DNA of 64,000 nucleotides from Zea mays. Taxonomy: Eukaryota; Streptophyta; Magnoliopsida; Poales; Poaceae. The notes beneath the pieces were generated by a model. That model had not been told where the DNA came from. It worked only from the letters and a program-made list of their open reading frames with translations, and made no database searches. A program made the position numbers and the translations under genes. Positions 19,965 to 31,400 of the stretch are shown piece after piece (positions within the stretch are counted from its first letter, which is position 1; every line of letters begins with the position of its first letter). The stretch lies in assembly GCF_902167145.1 (NCBI RefSeq), contig NC_050099.1, positions 60,964,942-61,028,941 on the forward strand. Direction: 5' to 3'.

Positions 19965-20516
19965 ATGCCATCGCGCACGAGAAAGACTGCGCGCAAGTCA
20001 ACTGGGCCAATCGGTGTACCCCGTCATCAACTTGCCCCACGGCATGAAAATAGCAGTAGTGGGAGCAACGATCCGATTGGAGATCTGGAAGCCCAAGTGG
20101 ATCGGCTTCGAGCAGAACTATGACATCGAAGCGATCTTTGGGTTGTGGATGGCGAAAGAATCAATGATTTGAGGACAGAAATCTGCCACCTGCAAGACCA
20201 GCTAGTGGATCGGGATCTAGCACTTGACTGGGTTGTGAGCTCTCGTTCACTAGCCTGGGCAAAGGAAGCTAGAGCTCAAGCCCGCATAGAAGAGCTTAGC
20301 TCAGCTGTTGATAACTTGCAAGTATATTGTAATACATTACATGAAGAAGTTCATGTGTTGTATTCACAATTACACCCGAACGTTCCCGCGGATCCTGTCG
20401 AGATGGGAGCCGGACCATCTGGAACAGCAGGAGAAGCCTTTGGAGGAGAACTGGACCTTTTCAGGCCCCCCTCCTTCAATGAATTTGGTCGATCAGTGGT
20501 CTCCTACGCCCGATAG
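19965..20516 (+). pseudogene. orf0 of element E (coiled-coil protein upstream of gag)
   Basis: The ATG at 19965 (MPSRTRKTARKS) opens a frame with a basic N-terminus, a TGA at 20121-20123, and then a long helical, charged segment (NDLRTEICHLQDQLVDRD, EARAQARIEELSSAVDNL) predicted as coiled coil. It ends at 20516. An extra ORF before gag on the same strand is known from RIRE3/RIRE8-type rice gypsy elements. The start is preceded by TTTCCCCCTTAG, which looks like a 3' splice acceptor. Function is unknown; one in-frame stop makes this copy defective. Confidence 0.6.
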
Positions 20517-20692
20517 CGAGGCTACTAAGAGTGACAAAAAACAAGAATAGTATAGTGTAGAAGTAGTAGTAATGTATAATAGGAAGTGTAATCCTGTTGT
20601 AAAATTCGAGTCTGTAACATTACCTTTTTCAGTAATGTATAATGGATGGTTTCTTTGGCATATTATATTCTTTGCAATGTTTGTTCCCTCAG

Positions 20693-21290
20693 ATGCCTCC
20701 CAAGACTCGTTCTCAGGATGGTGCGGGCACCTCTAGTGGAAGGGAAGCAACACCAAATCCACCTCCAGTACCTCCCACGTTAGCCGAGGCTATCGCTGCC
20801 TTGGTTAACGCTACAGCAGACAATACCTGCTTCTTGTGGGAGATGGCAAGTCAACAACTACAACAACAAGGCGGGCGGGCATATCCACAAGGCCCCCGTG
20901 ACACATCATATATGGATTTCTCTGAGACGTGCCCTCCGTTGTTTGTTAAAGCAGAGGACCCTCTCGAAGCGGATGAATGGATCCACGTCATTGAATAGAA
21001 GTTCGGGCTCCTTCGGTGTTCAGAAGTTCAAAAGCCCCTATTCGCAGCCCAACAATTACGTGGCCCTGCTAGCATGTGGTGGGTAAATTTTATAGCCGTT
21101 CAACCGGCTGGTCATCAAGTAACTTGGGATGAGTTTAAGTTGGCCTTCAGAGAGCATTATATACCTGAAGGAGTTCTCCACATGAAGCAGGAAGAGTTCA
21201 TGAAGTTGAAACAAGGCGGAGATACTGTCACCCAGTATCTCAATAAATTTAATCCCTTATCCCAATATGCAATCGATCAAGTAAACACAA
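20693..21290 (+). pseudogene. gag of element E, truncated
   Basis: The ATG at 20693 gives MPPKTRSQDG. Gag core motifs follow: a segment like DPLEADEWIHVIE, then AAQQLRGPASMWWVNF, then TWDEFKLAFREHYIPEGVLHMKQEEFMKLKQG. One in-frame TAG (20996-20998) interrupts an otherwise open frame. Similarity ends at about 21290. The bases directly before the ATG are TTTGTTCCCTCAG, a textbook 3' splice acceptor. Confidence 0.82.
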
Positions 21291-21293
21291 TGT

Positions 21294-21891
21294 GCGAACA
21301 GCGAGCAAGGGCTGACGGGATTGCGGGCACAACTTGTAGTGCCCCCCAGCAGTAGCATAACCCATGGGCATGAAGGCATAGATCGATGGGGGGTCAATGG
21401 CAAAGTCTAAGATGATGGTGAGGTTCGAGCACGTGGGGGAGGACACCAGTGAGGGGTTGCGACCACGGGCGCAAGGGCGCGACAAAAGGGGCTCACGTCG
21501 TGGCGGCCATGGGGGATGAGGGCACCAAGGCCAATGATCACTCAATGGTGACCGAGGAGGGCGCTCCCCGGTAGCGCGGCACCAACAGGAGGGGCGTAGC
21601 CTAGCCATGGTGGAGTAGCCACAAGAGAGGCCAGATCGAGGCCATGGCGAGGGAGGCGAGTCCGGAAACGACGCAGCCTGGCAACATGACGAGTAGGGCT
21701 AGAGACGCGGGCTTGAGGGAGAACCGACAGCGTGGGTGCGTGCGCAAGGATGAGCGGCACCCAACAAGGTAGATGAAGACTGGCATCACCATGGATAGGA
21801 GCAGAGCGCAGCCATGGCATCCACGCCGGACCTAGGCATGATGGGTGAGGAGGACGAGGGGAAGAAGGAGCTGGGGATGGTGGTTGGCAGC
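21294..21891. other. GC-rich orphan segment, left part
   Basis: No similarity that I recognise. On the minus strand it is rich in CTCC/GCC, like the leader part of a long gypsy LTR. It may be continuous with 35233-36150 before the insertion of LTR F and element D. No convincing gene. Confidence 0.4.
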
Positions 21892-23085
21892 TGTTGCAGA
21901 ACCTCCCAAGTTATTGGGCCCACATGCACCTGTCCTTGTCTCAAAGACCTCAGACGACTATGCATGTGCATCAAATAACTTAACAGGATCCATCCGAGTG
22001 TCCCAAGGACCCCGGATAAACCACTTACAACCAAGATCACAAGATTAAGTAAACACAAATCACACACTAACATTTTTGCAGCGGAAATCTTATTACCAAA
22101 TTCTACAAGTTACATCAAGTTTTACAATGTACATGATCGGAGTGATTACAAAAGTGATTCAAAGAAATAACTTTGAACTATATGAATTATTTATAAGTTT
22201 GAAATATATGCTAGCTTAAGTGATCATCCTCAATAAGAAGTATAGAAGAGGTACTTAGACTTATAAGAAGGCCGAGCCCACCGGCACTTAGCACCATCCA
22301 CAGCGACACACTTCTATTTTTTGGTTCTTCCTCCTGCTTGGGAACCACCTTTGCACAAAAGTAGCAAAGCTCCATAGGCTCTTCACCTAAAACAACATGG
22401 GACAAAGCCCTGAGTACGAAGTGTACTTTCGCAAGTCTTACCCAACTAAGGAAAAAGACTCTCAAGGATATGCTGGATTTAGGAATCAAGGAGAGGCTCT
22501 TAGCAAGAATCAACTTAGATACTTTTGCAGAAATAGCTTACTAAAGTGAGTCCTTACTTTCAATATTTTAACGCCAGATTAAATATTAATAGACTCTGGT
22601 TGCACCTAGTCTAATTTCATCATCTCATCAATACAACATCATTTTTACTCATAATGTTTACATCCTGACCAAGGTTGCAGGTCAGTGATCAAGTCTCCAC
22701 TCTCCAGGGATATAACGGCGATCCGAATCAATTTACTCGGCTGAGGATCTCTAACCACACGACATATGTAGCACTTAACCCTTGCATATGTCAACCGTTC
22801 CCATAGATCCTCCACAACGTGAACCGGTCCGCGCTACCCGGGAGCATAGTACTCCTCCATCCAGCCTCTAGCCAGAAGGGTTCACGTATGGAATAGCCGG
22901 GTTCAAGCTTACCCTATCCCATATCCAGGGCATGTGGCCAGTTAAGATAGTCCTTGATCATACAGGCCTACATACGCATCCAATCCTTAATTAACCTAGG
23001 TGGAGCATCACTTGTTCCTAGCCCAAGTCTCGATTTAAGTACTTCCATCCTTAGGATTGTTTTGTGCTCCTTAGGATGAAAAGAG
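21892..23085 (-). repeat. Gypsy LTR F, 3' part (minus strand), split by element D
   Basis: Read on the minus strand it ends ...CTTGGGAGGTTCTGCAACA, very like the end of LTR E (...GACTTGGGAGGTTCCGTCACA). It also shares the internal CTGAGTACGAAGTGTACTTTCGCA block in reverse. It continues at 34246 after the D insertion. No PBS follows its end, so it is probably a solo LTR or a remnant. Confidence 0.68.
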
Positions 23086-23563
23086 TGTTGGAACTTGCTC
23101 TCCTGGGCAAGATGATCCAACGGTGGAATGAAAGTAATGCAAACAAGGTTTTAACTCGAGATGGTGATTGCTCTGTTAATCCAGCCTCTCAAGGGCACTG
23201 TACGGGGGTATTTATAGGTGCCTGAGTGCCTAACGTCTCGATGTAAGGACACATGTACCCTCAGGCACCTGGGCTATCCCCGGAATATTCCCATAAAGGA
23301 GGGTTACAGACTGTCATTATAGAAAAGCCATTACAAATCGAGCTCGTAACACACTTCTCCACGCGGGGCCTGTTACAATGGGCCGAATCCCACGTGGACC
23401 TCCAAGTCGGGTGAGGATGTGGGACAGGGCGACGTCATCGTAGGCCTTCGTCTCGTAGTGTAGAAGACGAAGGGTGGACCCCGCCGGTCGTTTTGCTTCC
23501 GTTGGTGCAGCAAGATTGACGAAGGCTGGAACGAAGGGTGGCGTCTTCGCCTTCGCCCCAACA
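23086..23563 (-). repeat. 3' LTR of element D
   Basis: 478 bp. On the minus strand it begins TGTTGGGGCGAAGGCG and ends TTCCAACA. A TATA-like box (complement of TATTTATAGG) lies at 23209-23218. On the minus strand it is preceded by the purine-rich AGAGGGCAAA, the likely polypurine tract (23564-23573). Confidence 0.93.
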
Positions 23564-23730
23564 TTTGCCCTCTGAGGGACCAGTTCGACTAAGTCATCTG
23601 GTGCCGAAGACGTCGCTAGATGGTGGAGACGCTGCCCTCGCTCGAAGTGGTTCCGCGGGGGTTTTTGATGTGACCGTTGACGGACGTGGTACTATTGGAC
23701 TACGGGTTTCCCGAAGCGTCGCGTCCTGTG

Positions 23731-23740
23731 TATAAAAAGG
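23731..23740 (+). promoter_or_regulatory. TATA box of the antisense gene in element D
   Basis: TATAAAAAGG lies 167 bp upstream of the ATG at 23898. An AAAACCCTAGCCTCC leader and pyrimidine-rich 5' UTR-like sequence follow. It points away from the neighbouring 3' LTR and towards the plus-strand gene. Confidence 0.6.
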
Positions 23741-25597
23741 GGTGGGGCGGCGCGGTTCAGGTTCTCTTTCTGTGTGCCACAAAACCCTAGCCTCCTTTTG
23801 AAACTATCCGCCTGCTCGCCTGCCCTCCTTGCTCCTGCTCGTCGGAGATCTAGCCCGCGTCAAGCAGACCGCTCGCCGCCGCCGACGGTACGTAGCCATG
23901 TCGTCTTCTTCCTCGTCTGCTGCAAACTCGTCGCCGGCCGGCGCATCGTCCGAGGATACCTTGAGCAATGCGGCGGCAGAGGAGTTGTGACCGGGTGATA
24001 CGGTGGAGTTTGGTGTTTCACGGATTTCCTCGGTCCGTGTTCTGGATATGCAGTAGCTTGGTTATTTTGGCAGCGGAGTGGGGCGTGTCCCGGGGGCGGA
24101 GGAGGTTCCCGAGCCCGAGGGCGAGTTGGTCATGTTTGAGGCGTTTTTCACCGCTGGCCTTCGTCTGCCTGCACATCGTTTTATGGCGGAGGTCCTGCAG
24201 AGGTTTGAGGTCCAGGTCCACCAGCTGACGCCGAATGTCGTGGTGGCCCTGGCGAAGTATGTCTGGGCGGCGACTTCGTATGGTGGTCAGCCGTCTGTGG
24301 AGGTCTTCGCCAAACATTACTGTTTGCATTGGCAGAAAAGGAAAATTTGGACACAAGATTGCACAGTTTGGATCGTGCACGTTTACGCCGAGGACCAGAA
24401 AGACTTTGATGGAAGTCATGGAGTTAGTTCCCTGTGCCCGCAATAAGTGGGGCAACTAGTGGGATTTCTGGTTTATGTTTTCGAAGGCGAAGTCGAAGAC
24501 CACCTAGGGCTCCTCGTGGCCGTGATGTGCTCCCATTATTATGTGGCGTACCCGCAATTTGAGGTGGCAGAGGATGATGAAGACGAAGGGGCCTTTGGTG
24601 CGCTGCCCGCATGAGTAGCGGGCGCGATTTACTTGAGGAATTCATCGGGTATGGGGTATGGCCCTTGGCACATGGCTGGGCGTTGGGCGAAGTATGCCTT
24701 CGCGAGATGCCCTCCCTAGGCGGGCAGCGGGTGCGAAGTCCTACCTTCGCATTGGATCTGCATGGCCGGGATCCCGCCGCATTCGCACGTGAAGCGGAAG
24801 ACGGTGCGGCAAGGATTGTGGGGTGCTATGTGCCGAGAACAGAGGGTCTGCGGAGCTGGGATATCCGTGGGTCCAACGTTAGATTGAATCGGGTCTTCGA
24901 ATTAAACTGCTTGCCATACGGTGGCTATCCCGGGGAAGACCCTGCTGACCGTCGCGGGAAGAAACTGGTGGACATGACCAAGGAAGGGTCTTCGCAGGAG
25001 GCTGCCCCGGCCACTAAGAAGAGAAAATTAGGTACTGCAGTTGGGGGAGTGGGGGTCTCTAATAGTTTTGCTGTGGATTTGATGGGGACGTGCGCAGCCC
25101 TCGGGGGAAGGATGTCTTCGCCCGAGCTCCGGGAGTCTTGGGCACGAATGTTGGAGGTTACCGGGGGTCGATGGCCCAAGAATGTTCCGATCCCCCGCGC
25201 GGCTGGCGAAGACTTCTTTACGTCTCGCATGGCTCGCGAATTGAAGGTTTTTCCTTATGGGCGGAATATTGCTGCTATTGTATCGGTAGTGATGGAGAGG
25301 GACCGTCAAGACACTGCGCAGAAACGCCGGGCGGTCGTCAGGATCGCGGATCCTATGCGCGAGGCGAAAAGGGCGCAGGGAGCGCGAAAGCTGCTGCCTC
25401 TGGTGGTAGCAAACCGGCGCCGGCTGCGAAACGGCCGCCCCCGTGCATATCAAGGCATCAGCTAGTGCGAAGGTTGCCGCCTCTGGCGGGAGCAAGCCAC
25501 CCCTAGGCGGGCTCGTGAAAGGACGAAGGCCGCCTTCGCGCGGCGCGACGTGTTGCCGACTTCGGCACGGACATCAGTGTCGAGGATTATCTTGTTG

Positions 25598-25652
25598 GTA
25601 AGTTAAAACCCTTTTTTGCTCGATGAGGTCTTTAACCAGTATCATGGTGCAG
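25598..25652 (+). other. Intron a of the antisense gene
   Basis: GTAAGT...GGTGCAG, 55 bp, phase 1. It joins VEDYLV to GSGEGQL. It is at the short limit for plant introns, and the sequence can also be read through without a stop in another frame, so this is the least certain of the four. Confidence 0.55.
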
Positions 25653-25867
25653 GTTCGGGTGAGGGGCAACTGACTGTTGTCCCGCCTCCGGTGACGACCA
25701 CTTCGCCAACGGCGGTGGTGGGGGCGAAGGGTGTCGCGCGGGACCCATGGGCCACTTTCTGCGCGAGTGGCGAGATTCTGTCGGCCGCTGCCGCTAAGGA
25801 CGTGGCGGGCTCCATGTCTCAGCGACTGAGGGAAGCGTCGCAGCAGCTGCCACAGCAGCTGAAGCAG

Positions 25868-25936
25868 GTAAGTTGTGTTGGACTTCGATGTTTGTTGTTT
25901 TTATGAGGATTCGGGTCTCATGGGTTTATGTGTCAG
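25868..25936 (+). other. Intron b of the antisense gene
   Basis: CAG/GTAAGTTGTG to TTTATGTGTCAG, 69 bp, phase 0. Strong donor, T-rich body. It joins QQLKQ to AADFTDL. Confidence 0.75.
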
Positions 25937-26648
25937 GCGGCCGACTTCACCGACCTCGTCGCGTCGGGTGCCTTGACTGCGGACGTTGCCGCCGAGGTCG
26001 AGCATCTCATGGCACAACATGCAGATGCTGTGCGAGAGAAGTCGGCTACGGAAAGCAAAAATCACAGGCTGTCGGAGAAGGTGACCGCCATGGAGTCCGA
26101 GAATACGGATCTCCGACGCCAGTTGGCGGAGGAGAGGAGGGAGGCAAACAAGGCTATCGCTGATGCGCAGGCTGCGCAGGCCGAAGCCAAAGTGGCGCGG
26201 GCGGAGGGCAGTCTCGCCCGCCAATGCGCCGAGGAGCTGGAGGCGAGGTTCAACGCCCTGCGTAGCCGCGTGGACAAGGCACACGCAGTTTGTGGACGCG
26301 TACCGCGAGCTGGGTGCGCGGACTACTGACTTCGAAGTGCCCGGCCAAGAAGTGGGCCTTCGCTTCCTTGAATGGTTGCAGGAGGAGCTGCTGGTGCTCC
26401 CGACCATTGTGACAGGTTTCATATCCTTTGCCTCCCTTGTCACCTGCGAGGGGGCCATGAATGCTTTGTCCCGCGAGGGGTGCAGGCATTACGAGGTCTT
26501 CGACCAAGCGGATGAAAATTTTGAACGTGAAATCTTCAAGGTCAAAGACCCCATGGTGAATCAGTCGGTGGGGGCACTCTTTGATAGGATGTGGGGTCCG
26601 CACGGCCGAGAGGCGGTCAGGGAGCGGTCCGACCGGGCAATAGAGCAG

Positions 26649-26722
26649 GTAAATGCTATTTTTTGTGTGGTTGTATGTGTGGGTATGTGTGGCTTTGCTG
26701 AATGAGTGTGCTGTTGCTGCAG
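26649..26722 (+). other. Intron c of the antisense gene
   Basis: CAG/GTAAATGC to GTTGCTGCAG, 74 bp, phase 0, T/G-rich. It joins RAIEQ to MAHAKDVEDL. Confidence 0.75.
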
Positions 26723-26971
26723 ATGGCTCATGCCAAAGACGTCGAGGACCTTGTTGGTCTGGACGGCGCGCTGCCCGAGGCCGCGGAGGTCGATCCGGTG
26801 CCGCCCTCGGATGCCGGTGAAGGCCCCTCGGCGACCCCTGTGCCCGCTGCGACCGGCGAAGACCCCGCACCAGCCCCTACGTCGACTGGCGAAGACACCC
26901 CGAAGGTGGTGGCCGAGCCGGCTGCCGAGCCGGCAGCCGAGGACCCCACAGCCGCAGCCGAGCCTTCGTAG

Positions 26972-27040
26972 GTGGCTGAATAGGTGTTGAGGAGTTTGTA
27001 AATTTTGTCTGTGTGATACTGAACCTCGGTTGCTGCGTAG
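26972..27040 (+). other. Intron d of the antisense gene
   Basis: TAG/GTGGCTGA to TGCTGCGTAG, 69 bp, phase 0. The exon's last codon is TAG, which would be CAG before a C-to-T change; CAG/GT is the usual exon end. The next exon starts VLGFGPAHA. Confidence 0.6.
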
Positions 27041-27639
27041 GTTCTGGGGTTTGGGCCCGCGCATGCAACCGCTACTGACAATGGTATTTTTGTGGCGGCT
27101 TCGACTGTGGCTGCTGATGACGATTTGTTTGGCTATGTGTCTAAGTGTTTTGAGTCTGATGATTCTGGGAGTTTGATTGCATGGATGGAGGAGTCTTTGG
27201 ATGAGGACTTGGATTATTTTGCGGCGTTGGATGTGGCTGCAGGGGAGCCCTCGCCGCGCGCGGAGGGTTCCGAGGAGCCCTCGGGCGCGAGTACTGGGTA
27301 TAGGCGGCAAAGGGCGGTGGCGAAACGGAGGGTGAGTGGATTGGCGCGAAGTGGTGGGCGTCAACGTGGTGAGATGGAGAGTGGGCGTCTTCGTGTGGAC
27401 GGGACTGGTAAGCGAGAATTGTTGTCCTCGCCGATTGGGGTGAGTGTGGGTGAGGGGGAGCTGCGAAATCTTTTTGAGGGTGAGGAACTGAGGATAATGC
27501 TGTTCAACTACAGGGAGATGGGTATCATCCCAAAGGTTGAGCCAATATAAATATGTGATGCCCTCGCTGTGTATATGTAACCATAATTTGTATGATATAG
27601 TTGCGCGCCTTCGTTGATCTGGCCGCGCCCGTAGGCGAC

Positions 27640-28196
27640 TTCTGCACGGCGAGTCTTTTGGAAAAGACTTCGATTTTGCGCACCTATTATTCCGGCTGCA
27701 CCCTTAGGTGACTTTTGCACGGAGGGTCTTTTGGAAAAGACTTCGATTTTGCGCATTTATTGTGCTAGTCCGGCTGCACCCTTAGGCGACTTTTGCATGG
27801 AGAGTCTTTTGGAAAAGACTTCGATTTTGTGCACTTATTGTGCTAGTCCGGCTGCACCCTTAGGCGACTTTTGCACGGAGAGTCTTTTGGAAAAGACTTT
27901 GATTTTGCGCACTTATTGTGCTAGTCCGGCTGCACCCTTAGGCGACTTTTGCACGGAGAGTCTTTTGGAAAAGACTTCGATTTTGCGCACTTATTGTGCT
28001 AGTCCGGCTGCACCCTTAGGCGACTTTTGCATAGAGAGCCTTTTGGAAAAGACTTTGATTTTGCGCACTTATTGTGCTAGTCCGGCTGCACCCTTAGGCG
28101 ACTTTTGCACGGAGTGTCTTTTGGAAAAGACTTCGATTTTGCGCACTTATTGTGCTAGTCCGGCTGCACCCTTAGGCGACTTTTGCACGGAGTGTC
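27640..28196 (+). repeat. 78-bp tandem array in element D
   Basis: About seven copies. The marker ggaaaagactt(c/t)gattttg starts at 27660, 27733, 27811, 27889, 27967, 28045 and 28123: a period of 78 except for a 73-bp first step. Copies are nearly identical. Because 78 is divisible by 3, a plus-strand frame stays open through the array, giving a 26-residue repeat (core SPAAPLGDFCTESLLEKT). It lies between the antisense gene's stop and the end of pol. Tandem arrays in this position are known in Tat elements. Confidence 0.95.
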
Positions 28197-28425
28197 GCAC
28201 GCGAGGGTGGCCAGCGGTGCCCCTCGCGGTGACTTCGGTGTGGTCGAATGCCGAAGACCGTCGATGCGGTTTTTTTCGACATATTGTGTCTTAGTTTTTG
28301 CAGGAGATTTTTGCGGGTATATTACATGACTCCGCCTCATTAAAAACCTCACCCCCAGGAGGAAAAGAGTGCGGGCCGAAATGATACTGTTTGGTGAATT
28401 ACAAGGGCGTGTTAGCCCTGAGGAT

Positions 28426-31400
28426 TCAAACAAAAAATTTGCGGAGATTATTGATATTCCAGGAATGCTCTAGGTCCTCGCCGGATGGCGTTGTTAGCCT
28501 GTACGTGCTGGGGGACGCCTTCGTCTTGACGATGAAAGGACCCTTCGTCGAATTCTCTTGGGATGACGGCGTGGTCGCGCCAGGCCTTCGTTTGAGCTTG
28601 GTATTTGTTGAGAGCCTGCAGGGCGAAGACACGATCTCCGTCGATGAGGTCTTTGGAGGTTGGTTCGTCTACGTCGGGGACGGCTGAAGTGCTTGTCCGT
28701 GGTGACCCATGTTTGATTTCCTGCGAGGTCATGGCCTCCGATCCATATAGCAGGCGAAAGGGAGTGAACCCAGTCGCCCGACACTCGGTCGTGTTCAGCG
28801 CCCAGACTGCTTCAGGTAGCAGGTCGGCCCATTTGCCCTTCTTGTCGTCGAGAAGCATTTTCTTAATGGCAGTGAAAATCTTGCTGTTGGCGCGCTCCAC
28901 GACGCCGTTAGATTGTGGGTGATATACTGAGGCGAAGGCTAGCTTGGTGCCGATGGAGAAGCAAAAATCCCTGAAATCCTAGCTGTCAAACTGTTTGCCA
29001 TTGTCAACTGTGAGCTCAGACGGGACTCCGAATTGGTAGATAATGTTTTGCCAGAAAAATTTCTGTGCAGTCTTCGACGTGATTGTGGATACTACCCTTG
29101 CCTCGATCCACTTGGTAAAATACTCGACGGCAACGAAGGTGAACTTGAGGTTTCCTTGGGCCATGGGTAGTGGCCCGACAATGTCTAGCCCCCAGCGTTG
29201 AAGAGGCCACGTGTGGGCGATCAACTTTGTGAATTGCGAGGGGTTGCCCGAGCGGGGAGAGAACTTCTGGCAGGCTTCGCACGACCTCGTGACTCGATTT
29301 GCGGTGCAGATAATAGCGGGCCAGTAGAAACCTTGACGGATCACCTTGGCAGCGAGGGCCCTAGGCCCCGAGTGAGAGCCGCAAGTGCCGCTGCGGACTT
29401 CGCGCAGGATCTGGAGGCCTTCAGTCTCGGTGACCCATTTGAGCATGGGTTGACTGATCCCTTTCTTGTATAGCTGACCCTCAATAAGTGTGAAGTCCCA
29501 ACTTTGGTGTTTGAGGCGCTTGGCCTCGTTGACATCACCTGGATGGTAGTATCCTTGCAAGAACAGGGTTATTGGGGCCCTCCAGTCTTCAGCCATGATG
29601 AGATTGACAATGTGATGGCCCTCGACATTGGTGGTTATTTGCAGGCCCTCTGGGTTGCGGACGACTGGTGTGCCAATGACGTGGTAGAACACGTTGGAGG
29701 GTAGGGCTTCGCCTCTGGCTGCTGCTTTGGCCAACGCGTCGGCTTCTTCGTTTCTAGAGCGGTCCACATGCTGCAGGGTGAAACCCTTGAACTGTTTCTC
29801 AAGACTGCGAACGACCGAAAGATACTGCAGAAGTGCGGGGTCTTTTGCTTTTTCGTTCTGGCCAGCAACGACTTTGGAGTCTGTCTTGATTATGCAGGTG
29901 GCCACGCCAAGTGCTTTTAGCTTGCGAAGGCCCAAGATGACGGCTTCGTATTCTGCTATGTTATTTGTGCACCTGTCGGATTCCAGAGCGAAGCTGAGGC
30001 GTGCAACGTATCTGTGCTTGACGCCGGTGGGTGATGTGATGATTGCAGCCACGCCTGCCCCCGCATGGCACCATGCGCCGTCACAGTGGATGGTCCATAC
30101 TTTCTCCGAGGGCTCTTGTTGCTGCCGTGCCGGCCCTGTCCAGTCGATGATGAAGTCTGCGAGGACTTGCGACTTGATTGCTGTCCTGGGCTCGAAGATG
30201 ATGTGGTATTCAGAGAGTTCATCTACCCATTTGGTGATACAGATGGACGCCTCCGGATTTCTGAATAATTCGTCGAATCCCCTGTCCGTAGTGACCCGCA
30301 CCTTGAACGCTTCGAAGTAGTGGCGCAACTTGCGCGATGCCATGACGACTGCGTATGCAATTTTTTCTAACTCCATCATGTTGCATTTGGAAGTCGTGAG
30401 GACTTCGGAGACGTAATAAACTGGACATTGCCGAGTTGTGCACTCCCTATCCTGCTCTTGGACCAAAGTTGCGCTGACCGCGTGTGGCGAAGCTGCGACG
30501 TGGAGCAACAGAGGCAGCAAGGGGTCGGGGCTTGTAAGGGTTGCCAACTCTGACAGGTGTTGTTTGAGTGAAGCGAAGGCTGCCGCTTGCTCTAGTCCCC
30601 ATGCGAAGTCTTTTGCGCCGCGTAGCATCTTGAGGAAAGGTAGGCTTCGCTCTGCGGACTTGGAAATAAATCTGTTGAGGGTGGCCAATCTGCCTGTCAG
30701 GCGTTGGACGTCTCTGGTTGACCGCGGAGGCATCATGTTGATGATGGCCTGAATCTTGGTCAGGTTAGCCTCGATCCCACGGTGCGACACCAGGTAGCCC
30801 AATATCTTCCCCTGGCGAACTTCGAAGACGCACTTTTCGGGGTTTAAGCGAAGTCGTGCGTCCCGCATGTTCGCGAATGTTTCTGCAAGGTCGGCTAGAT
30901 GGTCCTCTTTGTTTTTGCTGGCGACGACGATGTCATCCACATACGTGAAAATGTTCCAGCCTACTTGGCTCTCGAGCACCGTCTTGGTGAGGCGAGAGAA
31001 GGTGGACCCAGCGTTCTTTAGTCCCTCCAGCATTCTGACGAAGCAATATGTGCCGAAGGGCGTGATGAAACTGGTACTGGCCTTGTCTTCCCCCTTCATA
31101 TATATTTGGTGATAGCCAGAGAAGCAGTCAAGGAGTGACATGACTTCGCATCCGGCCGCACTATCGACGATCTTGTCGATTCGAGGCAGCGGGAAATTAT
31201 CCTTGGGGCAGGCCTTGTTGAGGCTAGTGAAATCGATGCACATCCGCCACTTGCCACTCTTCTTTTGCACCATGACTACGTTAGCAAGCCACGTAGGGTA
31301 GGCGACTGGTTCGATGAATTTGGCCTCAAGCAGGCGGTGTACCTCGGCTTTGGCGGCTTCTGTTTTCTCATCAGACATTTTGCGCAGCCTCTGCTTCTTC

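Larger units (their letters stand above)
15714..21293 (+). mobile_element. Gypsy (Tekay-like) element E, truncated after gag
   Basis: LTR, PBS, orf0 and most of gag are present in order. Similarity to gag stops near 21290 in the middle of a conserved block (QYAIDQVNT), and everything downstream (rest of gag, pol, 3' LTR) is missing. Unrelated GC-rich sequence follows, so an internal deletion or rearrangement removed the rest. Confidence 0.75.
23898..27550 (+). pseudogene. Spliced antisense gene of element D (Transposase_28-like, coiled coil)
   Basis: The gene runs opposite to gag-pol. The ATG at 23898 opens a Ser-rich start; in the same frame come FEAFFTAGLRLPAHRF, VHQLTPNVVVALAKYVWA and KHYCLHWQKRK, the signature I know as Pfam Transposase_28 ('putative gypsy type transposon'). 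A later block has ELVPCARNKWGN, then EEFIGYGVWPLAHGW (24611 onward). Four GT-AG introns can be placed: 25598-25652, 25868-25936, 26649-26722 and 26972-27040 (55-74 bp), and the coding frame continues across each. The exon at 25937-26648 encodes a long coiled coil (MESENTDLRRQLAEERREA). The last exon, 27041-27550, ends FNYREMGIIPKVEPI and TAA. Damage: stops at 23988 (TGA), 24051 (TAG) and 26969 (TAG at a donor), all possible C-to-T changes, and frameshifts near 24345 and 26280. Biochemical function is unknown. Confidence 0.8.

Noticed and set aside
27640..28196. CRISPR-like array
   Set aside because: Head-to-tail repeats without distinct spacers, in a plant retroelement; a simple tandem array.
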